From: Azohydromonas caseinilytica
GTDB lineage: Bacteria > Pseudomonadota > Gammaproteobacteria > Burkholderiales > Burkholderiaceae_C
NCBI RefSeq assembly: GCF_012927045.1
Contig: NZ_JABBFW010000006.1
Coordinates: forward strand, 62,001-126,000
DNA length: 64,000 nucleotides
Direction: 5' to 3'
Part shown: in pieces, positions 44,806 to 59,042 of the stretch
Position numbering within the stretch: the first letter of the stretch is position 1
Layout: every line of letters starts with the position of its first letter
Position numbers and translations under genes: made by a program
Notes under the pieces: generated by a model
Database searches by the model: none
What the model was told of the DNA's origin: nothing
Seen by the model: the letters and a program-made list of their open reading frames with translations, nothing else

Positions 44806-47800
44806 TCAGCTTTCGGAGCGTTGAAGCTCCCCAAACAATTCCCCCGTCTGCACATCAACCCCCGGCCGGCGCTTGCCGGCTTTTTTCGCAGTGGATTTTG
44901 GAGCCTGGGCCGCCTGCAGTTTCTCCGCCTCCGCCCGCTCGTGATTCAGCACCAGCAGCCGCCGCAGCAATTCGCGCCGCGCGGTGGGGCTGATCGTGAA
45001 ACGCACGCGGTCCTTTTCCGGCAGGGTTTCGACTTCAAAGAAATCATGGCCGAGGTCCAAGTCCTGCCAGCCATAGGCGTCGCGCACGGCGCTGTCCAGC
45101 GCGACATGCAGGCGGCGCAATTCCAGCAGCCTTTCATAACCAGCCTGCGCCACATCCGCCGGCTTCCTGCTGATTTTCGCCACCAGCTCCGGCGTTAAGG
45201 CTCGGGCATGGAACAGGTTATAGATACCGGTCAGCCCCAACCACAGTTCGCGCATCAGGCGGCGGCGATGCTCGTGGTAGCGCTCGCCGATGCGGGCCAG
45301 TTTCTGGTCAGGAATACGCCAGAGATTGCCGGGGAAGGCGAAGGTTTCAAAGCATTTTGATGGCGAATAGCGCAGATCCTACTTCAGGGTACCGCTGTAT
45401 TTTCTTACCCAAATTTCATGTACACCAGATTGAACTACGGCATAAATATCCCAACGTTCGGAAGCTAAGACATTCAAAGTGTGCGAATAAACATAGTCAG
45501 CAGGCACTTTAGAAAAATTTAAATATTTTGTAGTGCCGGCAGTCACAAAGCAACAAGACAGCGAAGAAATAGATCTATACAACCCTGGCCTATGGTCTGC
45601 ATGCATCCACCAGCGCTCTCGCACATGAACTCGATTCTGCAAGTCACGCATGGGCTTTACAAGCTCCTTAACTCGTCTAAAAGGCCCCTCATATGCAGAT
45701 GCATCGTCTTGACTACGACCGGAGAAATTAATAATCATGCGAACGGAACGTTGATCCGGCACGTTATTGATCTCTTGCCCATTAATAACTGACCAAATTA
45801 CTTCTTTATTGACCTCGCCCTCGGCTATCAAGCCCTCAGCGTCCTTCTGATTCAGAATAAAACCTTCGCCCAAAAAATGTGATCCAACGAAGATGCGCGC
45901 ACCATTCTCAGCAAGTTGGCTGGGTGTCTTATCCTGTGCCTCATCATCCAAGAAGGCGTTGATGGAGCGAGCAGTTTTACCATCAAGCATTCGTCCGCCA
46001 GCAAATTTATCCTGATGAATAGCCAATAAAGACACAACTATATTAGCTCGCCCCGGCCACTTAACAGCACGCATGGCGAAGTTAATGTCTGCTCCTTTAG
46101 ACAACAAAACCTCCAATCCATCCTGGCGAACATCACCATCCCGGATCGAATTCGTCGTGATGAAGGCCATATAACCACCCACATTCATCAGCGAGTGCAT
46201 GCGCCGCACAAAATAGACAACCAAATCACTCAGACCAGCCGGAGCATACTCCCATCTCACGTAAGAACAAAATTCATGGCCGTACTTTCCGCTGATTTGT
46301 CGGTCACCGAGATAAGGCGGATTACCGAGGAGACAATCAAACCCACCCCGCGCCATGACCTCCGGAAACTCCAGGAACCAGTGGAAAAAGCGCTTGCGCT
46401 CGGCCACGGCCAAGGCCGCGTCCACGCCCGGCCCTTCCGGCCTGCGCTCGCCGCGCCAGTACGGGCGAAAGGCGTCCTCGGTCACGTGCAACCCGGCCTG
46501 GCCGGCCTGCTTGGGTAAATAGAACTGGGCGATGGGCAGCGCCGCGAGCCGGCGCATCAGCTGCGCCAAGGGCGACTGCGACAGCGCGATGAAGCACGCC
46601 TGCTTGGCTTGCACCTCCTGCGGCGTGTGGTCCGGCATCGCGTCCAGCGCGCGCCAGTCGCGCAGCGCAGCGTCCAGGTCGCGCGCGGCTTCCGGGTCGA
46701 AGCTCAGCGTTTCCTGGCCCTTGTGCCCGGCGCGGTTGCGCCGGCGCAGCGCGGCCACGGTGTCCTTGTCGTCGCCGGGCAGCCGGGTAAAGGCTTCGTC
46801 GGGCACGCCGCGCGCGCCGATGTCCTCGCGCCGCACATAGCCCACGATGGCGTTGCCGCACTTGATGTGGTGGTCGAGGAAGCGCAGCGGCTCGCCCGGT
46901 ACGTGCGCCTCCAGCCACAGCGCCACCTTGCACAGCTCCACCGCCAGCGGATTGAGGTCCACGCCGTAGATGCAGTGGCGGATCACGTCGCGCAGCGCCT
47001 GCCGGAACGTGGAAGGCGCGGGCTGCTCCTCGCCGGTGCGCACCACGGCCAGCTCCGTGGCGATGCGCCGCGCCGCCGCCAGCAGGATGTGTCCCGAGCC
47101 GCAGGCCACGTCAGCCACGCGCAGGTCCAGCAGCGCGGCCTCGCGGGCAGCGCGGTCCGGCGCCTTCAGCCGCTCGGCGATCAGGTGGTCCAGCGAGTGT
47201 TTCAGCAGCGGCTGCACCAGCTCGTCGGGTGTGTAGTGCGAGCCGGTGTTGGCGCGCTCGTCGCTCCGCTTCAACTCAAAGGCGGGCTGCGCGCCCTGCC
47301 ACAGCAGCACCGGCGCGTACTCCAGCAGGCCTTCGTAGACGGAGCCGAACTCCTCCACGTTCAGCGCGCCGTAGTTGACGCGGATGAGCTGCCCGCTGTC
47401 CGGGTGCGCGTACAGGCTCAGCGCCCGCAATGCCTGCAACAGCGCGTCGTTGCCCAGCGCGCAGCCGGCCAGATCCACAAGGGCGTCGCGGCCGAACAGC
47501 TCGCCGGCCAGCGGCGCCAGCCCCAGCGTCGCGCCCGGCCCGCCGGCCTCGAACAGCCCGAAGGTGGACAGCAGCGCCGGCCACAGGTCGGCGTGGCGCC
47601 GGTCGGCCAGGTGCCGCTTCTCGCTCAGGCGGCGCAGGCGCTGCAGGCTGTAGTGGCGCGCGTAGACCTCGCGCCGGCGCGCGTCCGCGCCGGGCGGGAA
47701 GACCAGGCCGCGCTCCTCGATCACCATCAGGAACAGCAGCCGGTAGATCAGCCGCAGCAGCTGCTGATAGAGGCGGTCGCTGCCCAGCCCGCCGCCACGC

Positions 47801-48605
47801 AGCCGCTCGCGCAGCGCCGCGTTGGCCGGGTGTTGAATGAAACCGTTGGCCAGTCCTTTCAGGGCCTGCTCCACCGCGCGGGACAGGCCGGCACGGATGC
47901 GCGAGCCGGCGTCCAGCGAATCCTGGTGGTAGCGCTCCAGCCAGCACTGCGCCGCCTCCTCGCGCCGCGCCGGCAGCCGGCTGGTATGCAGCAGGCGCCA
48001 CAGCAGCGCGAAATCGGCGAACAGGCCGTCGCCGAAGATGCGCTCCAGGTCGAACTCCAGGTAGGAAAGCTTGATCAGCCGCGAGCTGTCGCGCAGCAGC
48101 CGCAGCACGCGGCCGTTGGTCACCAAGCCGTAGAGCTCGTCGGCCAGGTTCAGGACCTCCTGCACCATGGCATGCGCCGACATGCGCGGCGCGCCGGCAC
48201 GCGGCTCGGCCCTGCGGTCCAGCCCGGCCGGGTCGCGCCAGCCCAGCACGTGGACCACGCTGCCGCCGCGATTGACCAAGCGGTGCGACAGCGGATAGAG
48301 CTTGCCGTTGAGTTCCGTGTGCCGGGTCTGGAATTCGAGCCGGTAGCCCAGCAGGCCCAGCAACGGCAGCACCCAGTGCTGGCGTGTCTCGCGGGTGGCA
48401 GGGCTGTCCGGGCACAGCGCGGCCAGCTTGCGCTGAAAGAGGCGCCAGAGCTCCTGCGCGTCGGCCCAGGCGCGGGCGATCTCGTCCTTGACCTTGGCAG
48501 CGTCCGCCAGGCCGAAATCGGCCGGACGCTGGCCGGGCAGGTCTTCCAGCCGGCCCAGGATGTCGGGCGAGAAGATCGCGCCCTCGATGCGCAGGGACGG
48601 ATACA

Positions 48606-48609
<4 letters not shown>
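44806..48609 (-). pseudogene. Eco57I-type adenine methyltransferase (DrmMI-like) interrupted by one in-frame TAG
   Basis: Open frame of 1268 codons with a single TAG at 45379-45381. Before it are 1076 residues: an N-terminal helical domain, SAM motif VADVACGSGHILLAAARR (about 498-515), GVDLNPLAVELCKVALWLEA, and catalytic NPPY (763-766). After it the same frame continues for 191 codons (DLRYSPSKCFETFAFPGNLW...) to 44806 with family-like sequence, so the stop interrupts one ancestral protein. CAG to TAG by a single transition is the simplest origin. Residues from about 770 (target-recognition part, 45400-46310) are markedly AT-richer. Start overlaps the helicase stop (ATGA). Product may be truncated, read through, or functional without the tail. 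Confidence 0.88.
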
Positions 48610-51487
<2,878 letters not shown>

Positions 51488-51491
<4 letters not shown>

Positions 51492-53944
51492 CGCACCGGG
51501 CCGAACAGGTCCGGCCGCTGCGCCACGCGCTCGGCCAGGTCGTCCCCCGCATGCCAGACCCAGACCTCGTCGCCGCGCGCCAGCAGGGCCTCGCGCTGGA
51601 CCTCATCCGCTTCGCGCACGGCCAGTTCGCCGTCCGGCAGGTCGTCGCAGAAGATCCAGGCGCGCGGCGCATAGTGAAAGTCGGGGCGGACGTAGAGCCC
51701 GTCCACGCGCTGCCGGGCCACGTCGGGCAGGCGCAGGCCGCGCGCGTACAGGTGCTCGATGAAGCGGCGGGCGGCGGGCGCTGCAGGATCAAGTTGCTTC
51801 AGCAACCGCGCGTACCGAGCCGCGTAGTCTTGCTGCGCAACGGCAGCGGGCTGCTCCAGGGAGCCGCGGCACAGCCGGTCCAGCGCGTCGTCGATACGGT
51901 CACTGCTGCCATTTCGATCCGGCGCCGTGGCGACCGCGCCGACGCTGCGACGCAGCGACCGCGCCCGCTTTATCACCGTCGAGAAGGTGTCCGGCTCCAG
52001 CAGGCGCGACAGCACACCGGCGCCGCCCGCCTCCGTCTCGTGCAGCAGGATGCCGGGCCGGCTTCCCTGCCCCACGTTGGCCGCGCCCAGCTCGCCTGGC
52101 CCCAGTTGGTGGCAGTACCCGATGGCACGCAGCAGCAGGTCCTGGAGCGCGAGCACGCCTTCGCGCTCCAGGCCCAGGAACACCGCGGGCAGGAGCAGCA
52201 GCACATCGGCCGGGTACGAGGCGCGGAGCCTGACGCGGCGGAGCTGCCTCGGCGGTGTGGAAGCGTTCTCAAGTGCGCAAGGGCACCAGGTGCCGCTGAG
52301 CAGATCCAGCGGAAAGCCCTCGGCCTCGCTGCCGCGCCAGCCGCGGTTGAGCTGCACCAGGCGCGCGCCGGGGATGAAGCCCAGGTCCAGCAACGTCCGG
52401 CCACCCGCCTTCAACCAGGCCTGCCTGACGGCGCCCGTGTGGCCGTCACCGATGCTGAAGCAGGTGTCGATGTCGAAGCCGCACGCACCCGCTTCGTCAG
52501 CGGGAGACGGCGCATCGACCTCCTCGGCATGGGCGTCAGCCACCTCCAGCAGGTCGTGCAGGACTTCGCTGACGCCTGCGTCCGAGAGGCTCACTCCGCA
52601 GACAGGGCAGGTCTCGCGCTGGCGCTGCCCGGCTTCCAGCAGGCAGCCGCAAGACCGGCAGAGCTTGGCCGCGGTGAGCGCCGGGCCCGCGTCCGGCAAC
52701 ACGAACCGGGTCAGGCGGTAGCACCGCCCTTCGTGATGCAAGAGCGCCAGCGGCCCAAGCTCGTGCAAGGCGGTGGCGCGAGGGCGTGAAATGAATTGAC
52801 CCGGGCCGCACGCCGACGACAGGAACACGCGCAGTGGTTGCCGCCTCACCCCGTGGCTGGGCAGAAAGCCTTCGGCGGCGAGAAAGTGGGCCGGATCGAA
52901 TTCCGGTCCGGCGTCGCTGCAGGCGTTGCGCAGCCACCGGAGCTGGCGCGCCGCCTCGTCCTGGCGGCGCTGTTGGTCAAGGCAGGCCTTTCCTCGTGAG
53001 GAAAGTAGTTCATTTTGAAGCTTGTACGTTGCATGCTCGTGGGTGGCATAAGCCGCACGGTAGAGCGCACGCCAGCGGTCCAAGGCCTGGTCCAGCTGCT
53101 GGGGCAACGCGTCAAGCGCGTGCTCGACATGGTCATGGTCGAACTGCTGGGTACGGACCTGCAGCGGCAGATCGCGCAGGCTGTGCTCGAAGGCAGCATG
53201 GATGCGGTCACGCATCTGGGGCGCGAGCCGCAGCGCAGCGCGCAGCTCGGGACGCAGGGGCAGCCCGGGCTGGCTCTCCTCGACGAAGGCGCTGAGCGAC
53301 GGCCGGCCATCGACGCGCCAGGGCCATGCAGGCCACCCGACCTCGGAAACGGTCAGTGCATGAAGGTGTGCCCGCAACGGTTCGGGATGCAGCATGGCCG
53401 GTGGCTCCGGGTTGCCGATGCAGCTCAAGGCGTGCCGGCACTGCATCCGGTACCGGCGTACGAGCAGCGCCAGCTCGGCAGCCTGCAAGCCGGTGCGGTC
53501 ATGGGCGTCGCCAAGGCATGCAAGCACGCGCAGTCCACAAAGCAGGCTGTCGCGCAGCTCGGGGCCGGCCCAACCCATGAGCCATCGGTCCAGCGTCGCC
53601 GCGTCGGTCAGCAGCAGTTGCGGCGGGTCCAGACGCAGGCGCTCGTGTACCTCATGCGGCGCGTGGCTGGTGCATGCGGCGAAGCGGATGGGAAAGCGGT
53701 CTCCGCCGCTCTCCTGGTGGTTGCCTGCGCAGCGGTTCAGGCTCTCCAGCGCGTCCTGGAGCCGGGCCGGCGTCGGGCACACCACCACCGCAAGGATGCT
53801 TCGGGCCGATGAGTCGCGCTGCGACGCGTGCAGCAGCGTGGTGTCGAGTACGGAGCGGAGCTGCGGATCGAGGCCGTGAAAGGAACTGCGGATGTACTTC
53901 GAGTCGTCCTCGCCCGCCCGCTGGTGTGCCAGCAGGACGTCCAT
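51488..53944 (-). CDS. DUF1998/DrmB-like protein with degenerate helicase core
   Basis: 818 residues. The N-terminal third resembles the first RecA domain of DUF1998-linked DEAD/DEAH helicases (ILAVVVCPTPARLQDALESL; PPQLLLTDAATLDRWLM; LACLGDAHDRTGLQAAELAL) but there is no Walker A motif, the DEAH position reads GDAH, and motif III is unrecognisable. A zinc ribbon follows (CRSCGC ... CPVCG, about 437-462), then LVQLNRGWRGSEAEGFPLDL and a DUF1998-like end (LHETEAGGAGVLSRLLE) whose usual second cysteine set is missing. First gene of the three-gene operon; ATG 53942-53944 has GGGAGGGGA. Likely a structural or DNA-binding subunit rather than a motor (inference). Confidence 0.7.
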
Positions 53945-54025
53945 CGTGCATTCCCCTCCCGTGTGCTATTTGTGACTTTTTATTTCAGCAGCCGAGTCAG
54001 GACGATTCGGGCATCCCCGAAAACA

Positions 54026-54052
54026 ACAAAGCCTCCGCGAGGGAGGCTTTGT
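54026..54052 (-). terminator. Terminator of tRNA-His
   Basis: ACAAAGCCTCC - GCGAG - GGAGGCTTTGT, perfect 11 bp stem, 27 bp beyond the tRNA 3' end on the minus strand. It separates the tRNA from the defence operon, which must have its own promoter in 53960-54025. Confidence 0.8.
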
Positions 54053-54078
54053 GTGTCAGGCATCACTGCCTGGTGTTT

Positions 54079-54155
54079 TGGGGTGGCTGATGGGACTCGA
54101 ACCCACGACGACCAGAATCACAATCTGGGACTCTACCAACTGAGCTACAGCCACC
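54079..54155 (-). tRNA. tRNA-His (anticodon GTG)
   Basis: 77 bases including the encoded extra 5' G (G-1, pairing with discriminator C) and CCA. Anticodon stem CCAGA/TCTGG around loop TTGTGAT; acceptor GTGGCTG/CAGCCAC. Lies downstream of ppiD and borders the defence island. Confidence 0.97.
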
Positions 54156-54202
54156 GTCGAAGAAATGAAATTCTAATACGAATTCCTGCGTCTGTGCAAG
54201 GG

Positions 54203-56131
54203 TCAGCGCGAAATTTCTGAAGCCGCGCTTTCGGCCGGCACGGCAGCCACGGCCGGCGCCTTGATCTTCACGTCAAAGCGCTTCTTCAGCGTCTCGTAGT
54301 AGGCACGGCCTTCCGCCGAAGCCCAGGCCTGCGGGTACTGGCCCTGCAGCGCGGCCAGCGCCGGCGACTGCGCATTCGGCGCCTCGACCTTGATCAGCCG
54401 CGCCACCACGAAGCCTTGCGGCACGTCCACGCCCAGCAGCGCGGGCAGCTTGCTCGCATCGGCGCGCATGACGGCATCCAGCGCCGCAGGCGCCAGATCG
54501 CCACGCTCGGCGCGCGACACCGTCACGGGCGCGGGCAGCGAAGCCGCCGCGGCGTCGCCGCCTTCCTTGAGCTGCGCCAGGCGGGCCTGCCCGTCCTTGC
54601 GCGCCAGCGCCAGCGACTGCTCGGCCACCACGCGCTCGCGCACCTGCAGCTGCACTTCCTCGAAAGGACGCACGCGCTCGGGCCGGTACTCCACGACGCG
54701 GGCGGAAACGAGCTGGTTGGCGCCGATCTCCACGGCTTCGGTGTTGCGCTTGTTGCGCAGCACGTCGTTGGAGAACACCGCCTCCAGCAGCTTGGCCGAG
54801 GCCAGCGCACCGGCCGCACCAGGCGCGGGCGTGCGCTGCACGGTGGCCGTCTGCTTCTTGAGCTTGAGCTTGTCGATCACCGGCTGCAGCGAGTCCGGCT
54901 GCTCGTAGACGGTGTTGGTGAACTGCTCGGCGGCCTCGGTGTAGCGGCTCTGTGCCAGTTGCTTGCGCACCTCAGCCTCGATCTCGCCACGCACGGCCTC
55001 GAAGGGCTTCTTCTCGCCGCCGCGCACGGCATCCAGGCGGATGATGTGGTAACCAAAGTCGGTTTCCACCACGTTGCTGATCTCGCCGGGCTTCATGGCG
55101 AAGGCCGCGTCCTCGAAGGGCTTGACCATGGCGCCACGGGCGAAGAAGTCCAGGTCGCCCCCCTTCTGCGCAGAGCCCGGGTCCTGCGACTCCTTCTTCG
55201 CCACGTCGGCAAAGCTCGCCGGGTTCTTGCGCAGCTCGGCCAGCAGCGCTTCGGCCTTGGCCTTGGCCTTGGCGCGCTCGGCCGCGGGCTGGTCCTTGTC
55301 GGAGGCGATCAGGATGTGGCTGGCACGGCGCTGCTCGGCGCTGGTGTAGCGCGCGGCATTCTCGTCGTAGTACTTGCGCAGGTCTTCCTCGCTCACGTTC
55401 ACGTCCTGCTGCAGCGCCTCGGCGTTGAGCACCACGTACTCGATGACGGCCTGCTCGGGTGCCTTGAAGCGAGCCTGGTTGGCGTCGTAGTGGGCCTTGA
55501 GCTCGGCATCGGTCGGGGTGACGCGCGCGGCGTAGTCGGCGGCGTTGAAGCGCTGCAATTGGACCTGGCGCTGCTGCAGCAGCGCGTCCAGCGCCAGCTT
55601 GCCGGCCGCCGGCATGGCGGGCGCCGTCTCGGTGATGCCGGCGAGCACCTGGCGCAGCGTCAGGTCACGGCGCAGGCGCTCGGCGAATTGCGCCGAGCTC
55701 ATGCCCTGCGCGGCCAGCATCTGCGTGTTGATGCTGTTGTCGGGGTTGCGCAGGAAGGCGTACTGCGGATCGGTGACGAAGAGGCGCTGCAGCCGCTCGT
55801 CGTTGACCGCCAGATGCTGCTTCTCAGCGGCGGACATCAGCACGCGCTCGCGCACCAGCTGGTCCAGCGTCTCGCGCTTGAACTGGGGCGAGTCCAGCAG
55901 CTTGGCATCCACGCCCGGCATTTGCTGGCGCAGCCGCTCGGCCTGCTGCTGGTGCGCCGCATCCCACTGCGCCTGCGTGATGGCATGCCCGTCGACCTCG
56001 GCCACCGTGGCGTTGCCGCCCTCGGTGAAGCGGCTGTAGCCCTGTACGCCGAAGAACACGAAGGAGGGAAAGACCAGCAGCACCAGCAGGAACTGCAGCA
56101 GCCGGGTGTGGGTGCGTACGAAATCGAACAT
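54203..56131 (-). CDS. ppiD: Periplasmic folding chaperone PpiD (SurA N-domain, parvulin PPIase)
   Basis: Inner-membrane-anchored chaperone at the periplasmic exit of the Sec translocon. 642 residues. One N-terminal transmembrane helix (about 12-31, [20 protein letters not shown]), SurA_N-like region (about 35-190), parvulin domain (about 265-365; [53 protein letters not shown]), and a long C-terminal region. ATG 56129-56131 precedes [13 protein letters not shown], the conserved start; upstream frame extends without homology. Confidence 0.94.
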   Translation of the reverse strand: MFDFVRTHTRLLQFLLVLLVFPSFVFFGVQGYSRFTEGGNATVAEVDGHAITQAQWDAAHQQQAERLRQQMPGVDAKLLDSPQFKRETLDQLVRERVLMSAAEKQHLAVNDERLQRLFVTDPQYAFLRNPDNSINTQMLAAQGMSSAQFAERLRRDLTLRQVLAGITETAPAMPAAGKLALDALLQQRQVQLQRFNAADYAARVTPTDAELKAHYDANQARFKAPEQAVIEYVVLNAEALQQDVNVSEEDLRKYYDENAARYTSAEQRRASHILIASDKDQPAAERAKAKAKAEALLAELRKNPASFADVAKKESQDPGSAQKGGDLDFFARGAMVKPFEDAAFAMKPGEISNVVETDFGYHIIRLDAVRGGEKKPFEAVRGEIEAEVRKQLAQSRYTEAAEQFTNTVYEQPDSLQPVIDKLKLKKQTATVQRTPAPGAAGALASAKLLEAVFSNDVLRNKRNTEAVEIGANQLVSARVVEYRPERVRPFEEVQLQVRERVVAEQSLALARKDGQARLAQLKEGGDAAAASLPAPVTVSRAERGDLAPAALDAVMRADASKLPALLGVDVPQGFVVARLIKVEAPNAQSPALAALQGQYPQAWASAEGRAYYETLKKRFDVKIKAPAVAAVPAESAASEISR

Positions 56132-56254
56132 GGGTTCCTCGAGCAGGGTCCTGAGGCCGCGGCACGGCGAAAAAGCGTCGCCCGGATGCGACAAAGGCGA
56201 ACCACGGTTCGCCTTTGAAGCCATCTGCCTGCCGGCCTTGCAGCCGCCGCGGGG

Positions 56255-56330
56255 TGGTGGGTGCTGAGGGGTTCGAACCCCCGACCTACGCCTTGTAAGG
56301 GCGCCGCTCTACCAACTGAGCTAAGCACCC
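56255..56330 (-). tRNA. tRNA-Val (anticodon TAC)
   Basis: 76 bases with encoded CCA. Acceptor GGGTGCT/AGCACCC, anticodon loop CTTACAA, T-arm GTTCGAAC. Located just upstream of ppiD, reading the same way. Confidence 0.97.
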
Positions 56331-56454
56331 GCGTCGGACCGAAACCGCTAGTGTAACCGCGTCGGTGGCGTCTTCCGGACGCCCTTCCCTGCGGCCGCAC
56401 ATGGGCGGCGGGCCCGTCCTGCCACTGCAGCGGCGGCAGGACGTCCCTCAACAA

Positions 56455-56480
56455 AAAATGCCCGCTGGCGCGGGCATTTT
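56455..56480 (-). terminator. Terminator of the first tRNA-Asn
   Basis: AAAATGCCCGC - TGGC - GCGGGCATTTT, 11 bp perfect stem; minus-strand reading ends in a T-run, nine bases after the tRNA. Confidence 0.85.
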
Positions 56481-56488
56481 CTGGAATT

Positions 56489-56564
56489 TGGCTCCCCGAC
56501 CTGGGCTCGAACCAGGGACCTGCGGATTAACAGTCCGTCGCTCTACCGACTGAGCTATCGGGGA
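56489..56564 (-). tRNA. tRNA-Asn (anticodon GTT), copy 1
   Basis: 76 bases with CCA. Acceptor TCCCCGA/TCGGGGA, anticodon loop CTGTTAA. Identical to the copy at 56619-56694. Confidence 0.97.
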
Positions 56565-56618
56565 ATTAAAACACCGCTCAAACGCGGCGCCTCTTCGGTA
56601 CTACTTCAGTGTTTCTGT

Positions 56619-56694
56619 TGGCTCCCCGACCTGGGCTCGAACCAGGGACCTGCGGATTAACAGTCCGTCGCTCTACCGACTGAGCTATCGGGGA
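56619..56694 (-). tRNA. tRNA-Asn (anticodon GTT), copy 2
   Basis: Identical over all 76 bases to the copy at 56489-56564; 54 bp separate them. Probably one transcript from a promoter upstream of 56694. Confidence 0.97.
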
Positions 56695-56847
56695 ACAGAA
56701 GCTGAGATTCTAGCAAGGATTTCAGACCTGGCAAGCGATTTCATCACTTTTTTGTCTGGCAGCTCCTTGCGGGCCGCGCAGGCTCATGACGTGAGCCCGC
56801 CGAACGGACAACCGGCCCGGCACCCGAAGGCGCCGGGCCCTGCCTCA

Positions 56848-58101
<1,254 letters not shown>

Positions 58102-58161
58102 GGAAACTCGCTCCGGCGTGGGGTTGTGGAATGAGACCGCGATTCTATGCGACGCGGCGAG

Positions 58162-58186
58162 AAGTCCTATGTCTTACATAAGACTT
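58162..58186. promoter_or_regulatory. Palindromic operator candidate upstream of icd
   Basis: GTCTTA-CA-TAAGAC at 58171-58184 is a perfect inverted repeat, flanked by further AAGTC/GACTT symmetry (58162-58166, 58182-58186). It is 70-85 bp before the icd start, where a repressor or activator of TCA-cycle genes would bind. The regulator is not in this window; a GntR-type factor is a guess from the shape of the site. Confidence 0.5.
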
Positions 58187-58282
58187 GAGACAACGTGGCT
58201 CCAAGCGGGACAGCATTGCAGCGCAGCTTGACGCGAAGTTGACAAGCCTGACTGGGTCAAACCCGGTGAAAGCAGGCGTGCT

Positions 58283-58999
58283 TCAGCTCGCGCACCAGGC
58301 GGCGATGCGCGTCCACAGCCCATGGCCCAATGCCCAGGCCGAGGCCGAGGCCAGGCCCAGACCGGCCAGACGCACGGCCCAGCCGCCCGAGGCCAGCCAT
58401 CGCGAGCCCGGCGCCCCAAGGCGCCACCACAGCGCCGGGCCGAGCCACAAACCGAGTGAGGAACCCAGCGCAAAGGCAGCCATGATCGAGGCCCCGGAAG
58501 CCGCATGCTGGCCCAGTGCGGCCACCACCAGCGCGGACTGCAGCAACCCACAAGGCCACGCCACCCAGACCGTGCCGGCCATCCCGGCCTTCAATGGGCC
58601 CAGCATGGGCTGCCAACCGCCGGCTGTCCCCGCGCCTGCCGCCACTGGCGCCAGCCGCGTGCCCCGGCCCAGGTGCTCCACCCACTGCGGCTGGCGCCCC
58701 TTGACCAGCAGCCACACACCCAGCCCCAGCGCCGCCACATGCACCAGCGTCCACAACGGACGCAGCGCCGGTGTCAGTTGCGAAAACTGCGCCAGCAGCG
58801 ACACGCTGCCCGCCGCCACCGCGCCGGCCGCCGCGTAGCCCAGCAGCCGCCCCAAATGGAACCCGACCAGCGCCTGCTGCGGCCGCGCGCCGCCGCAACG
58901 CCCGGCCAGGGCCGTGCATGCCGCGCCGCACATGGCTATGCAGTGCGGCGATCCAGCCAGCCCCATCAACAGGGCGCTCAAGACAAGGGCGACATCCAT
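58283..58999 (-). CDS. Sulfite exporter TauE/SafE (UreH/DsbD_2-like) membrane protein
   Basis: 238 residues, six or seven hydrophobic segments. The first helix ends in GSPHCIAMCGAAC, a Cys-rich signature of the DsbD_2/UreH-type group that is often encoded near cbb3 oxidase genes and may move a metal or reducing equivalents for oxidase assembly (family context; mechanism inferred). A second conserved block AGTVWVAWPCGLLQSALVVA contains another Cys. Begins 43 bp after the hemN stop on the same strand, so likely in its operon. Confidence 0.83.
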   Translation of the reverse strand: MDVALVLSALLMGLAGSPHCIAMCGAACTALAGRCGGARPQQALVGFHLGRLLGYAAAGAVAAGSVSLLAQFSQLTPALRPLWTLVHVAALGLGVWLLVKGRQPQWVEHLGRGTRLAPVAAGAGTAGGWQPMLGPLKAGMAGTVWVAWPCGLLQSALVVAALGQHAASGASIMAAFALGSSLGLWLGPALWWRLGAPGSRWLASGGWAVRLAGLGLASASAWALGHGLWTRIAAWCAS

Positions 59000-59042
59000 G
59001 ACCGCAAGCTATCGGACCTGCGCGGGGCGTGCAGGCAAAGCC

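Noticed and set aside
45379-45381. Treating the two methylase open frames as two separate genes
   Set aside because: The second frame is in phase with the first, its first methionine is internal to a conserved-looking segment, and no ribosome site precedes it; one interrupted gene is the better reading.
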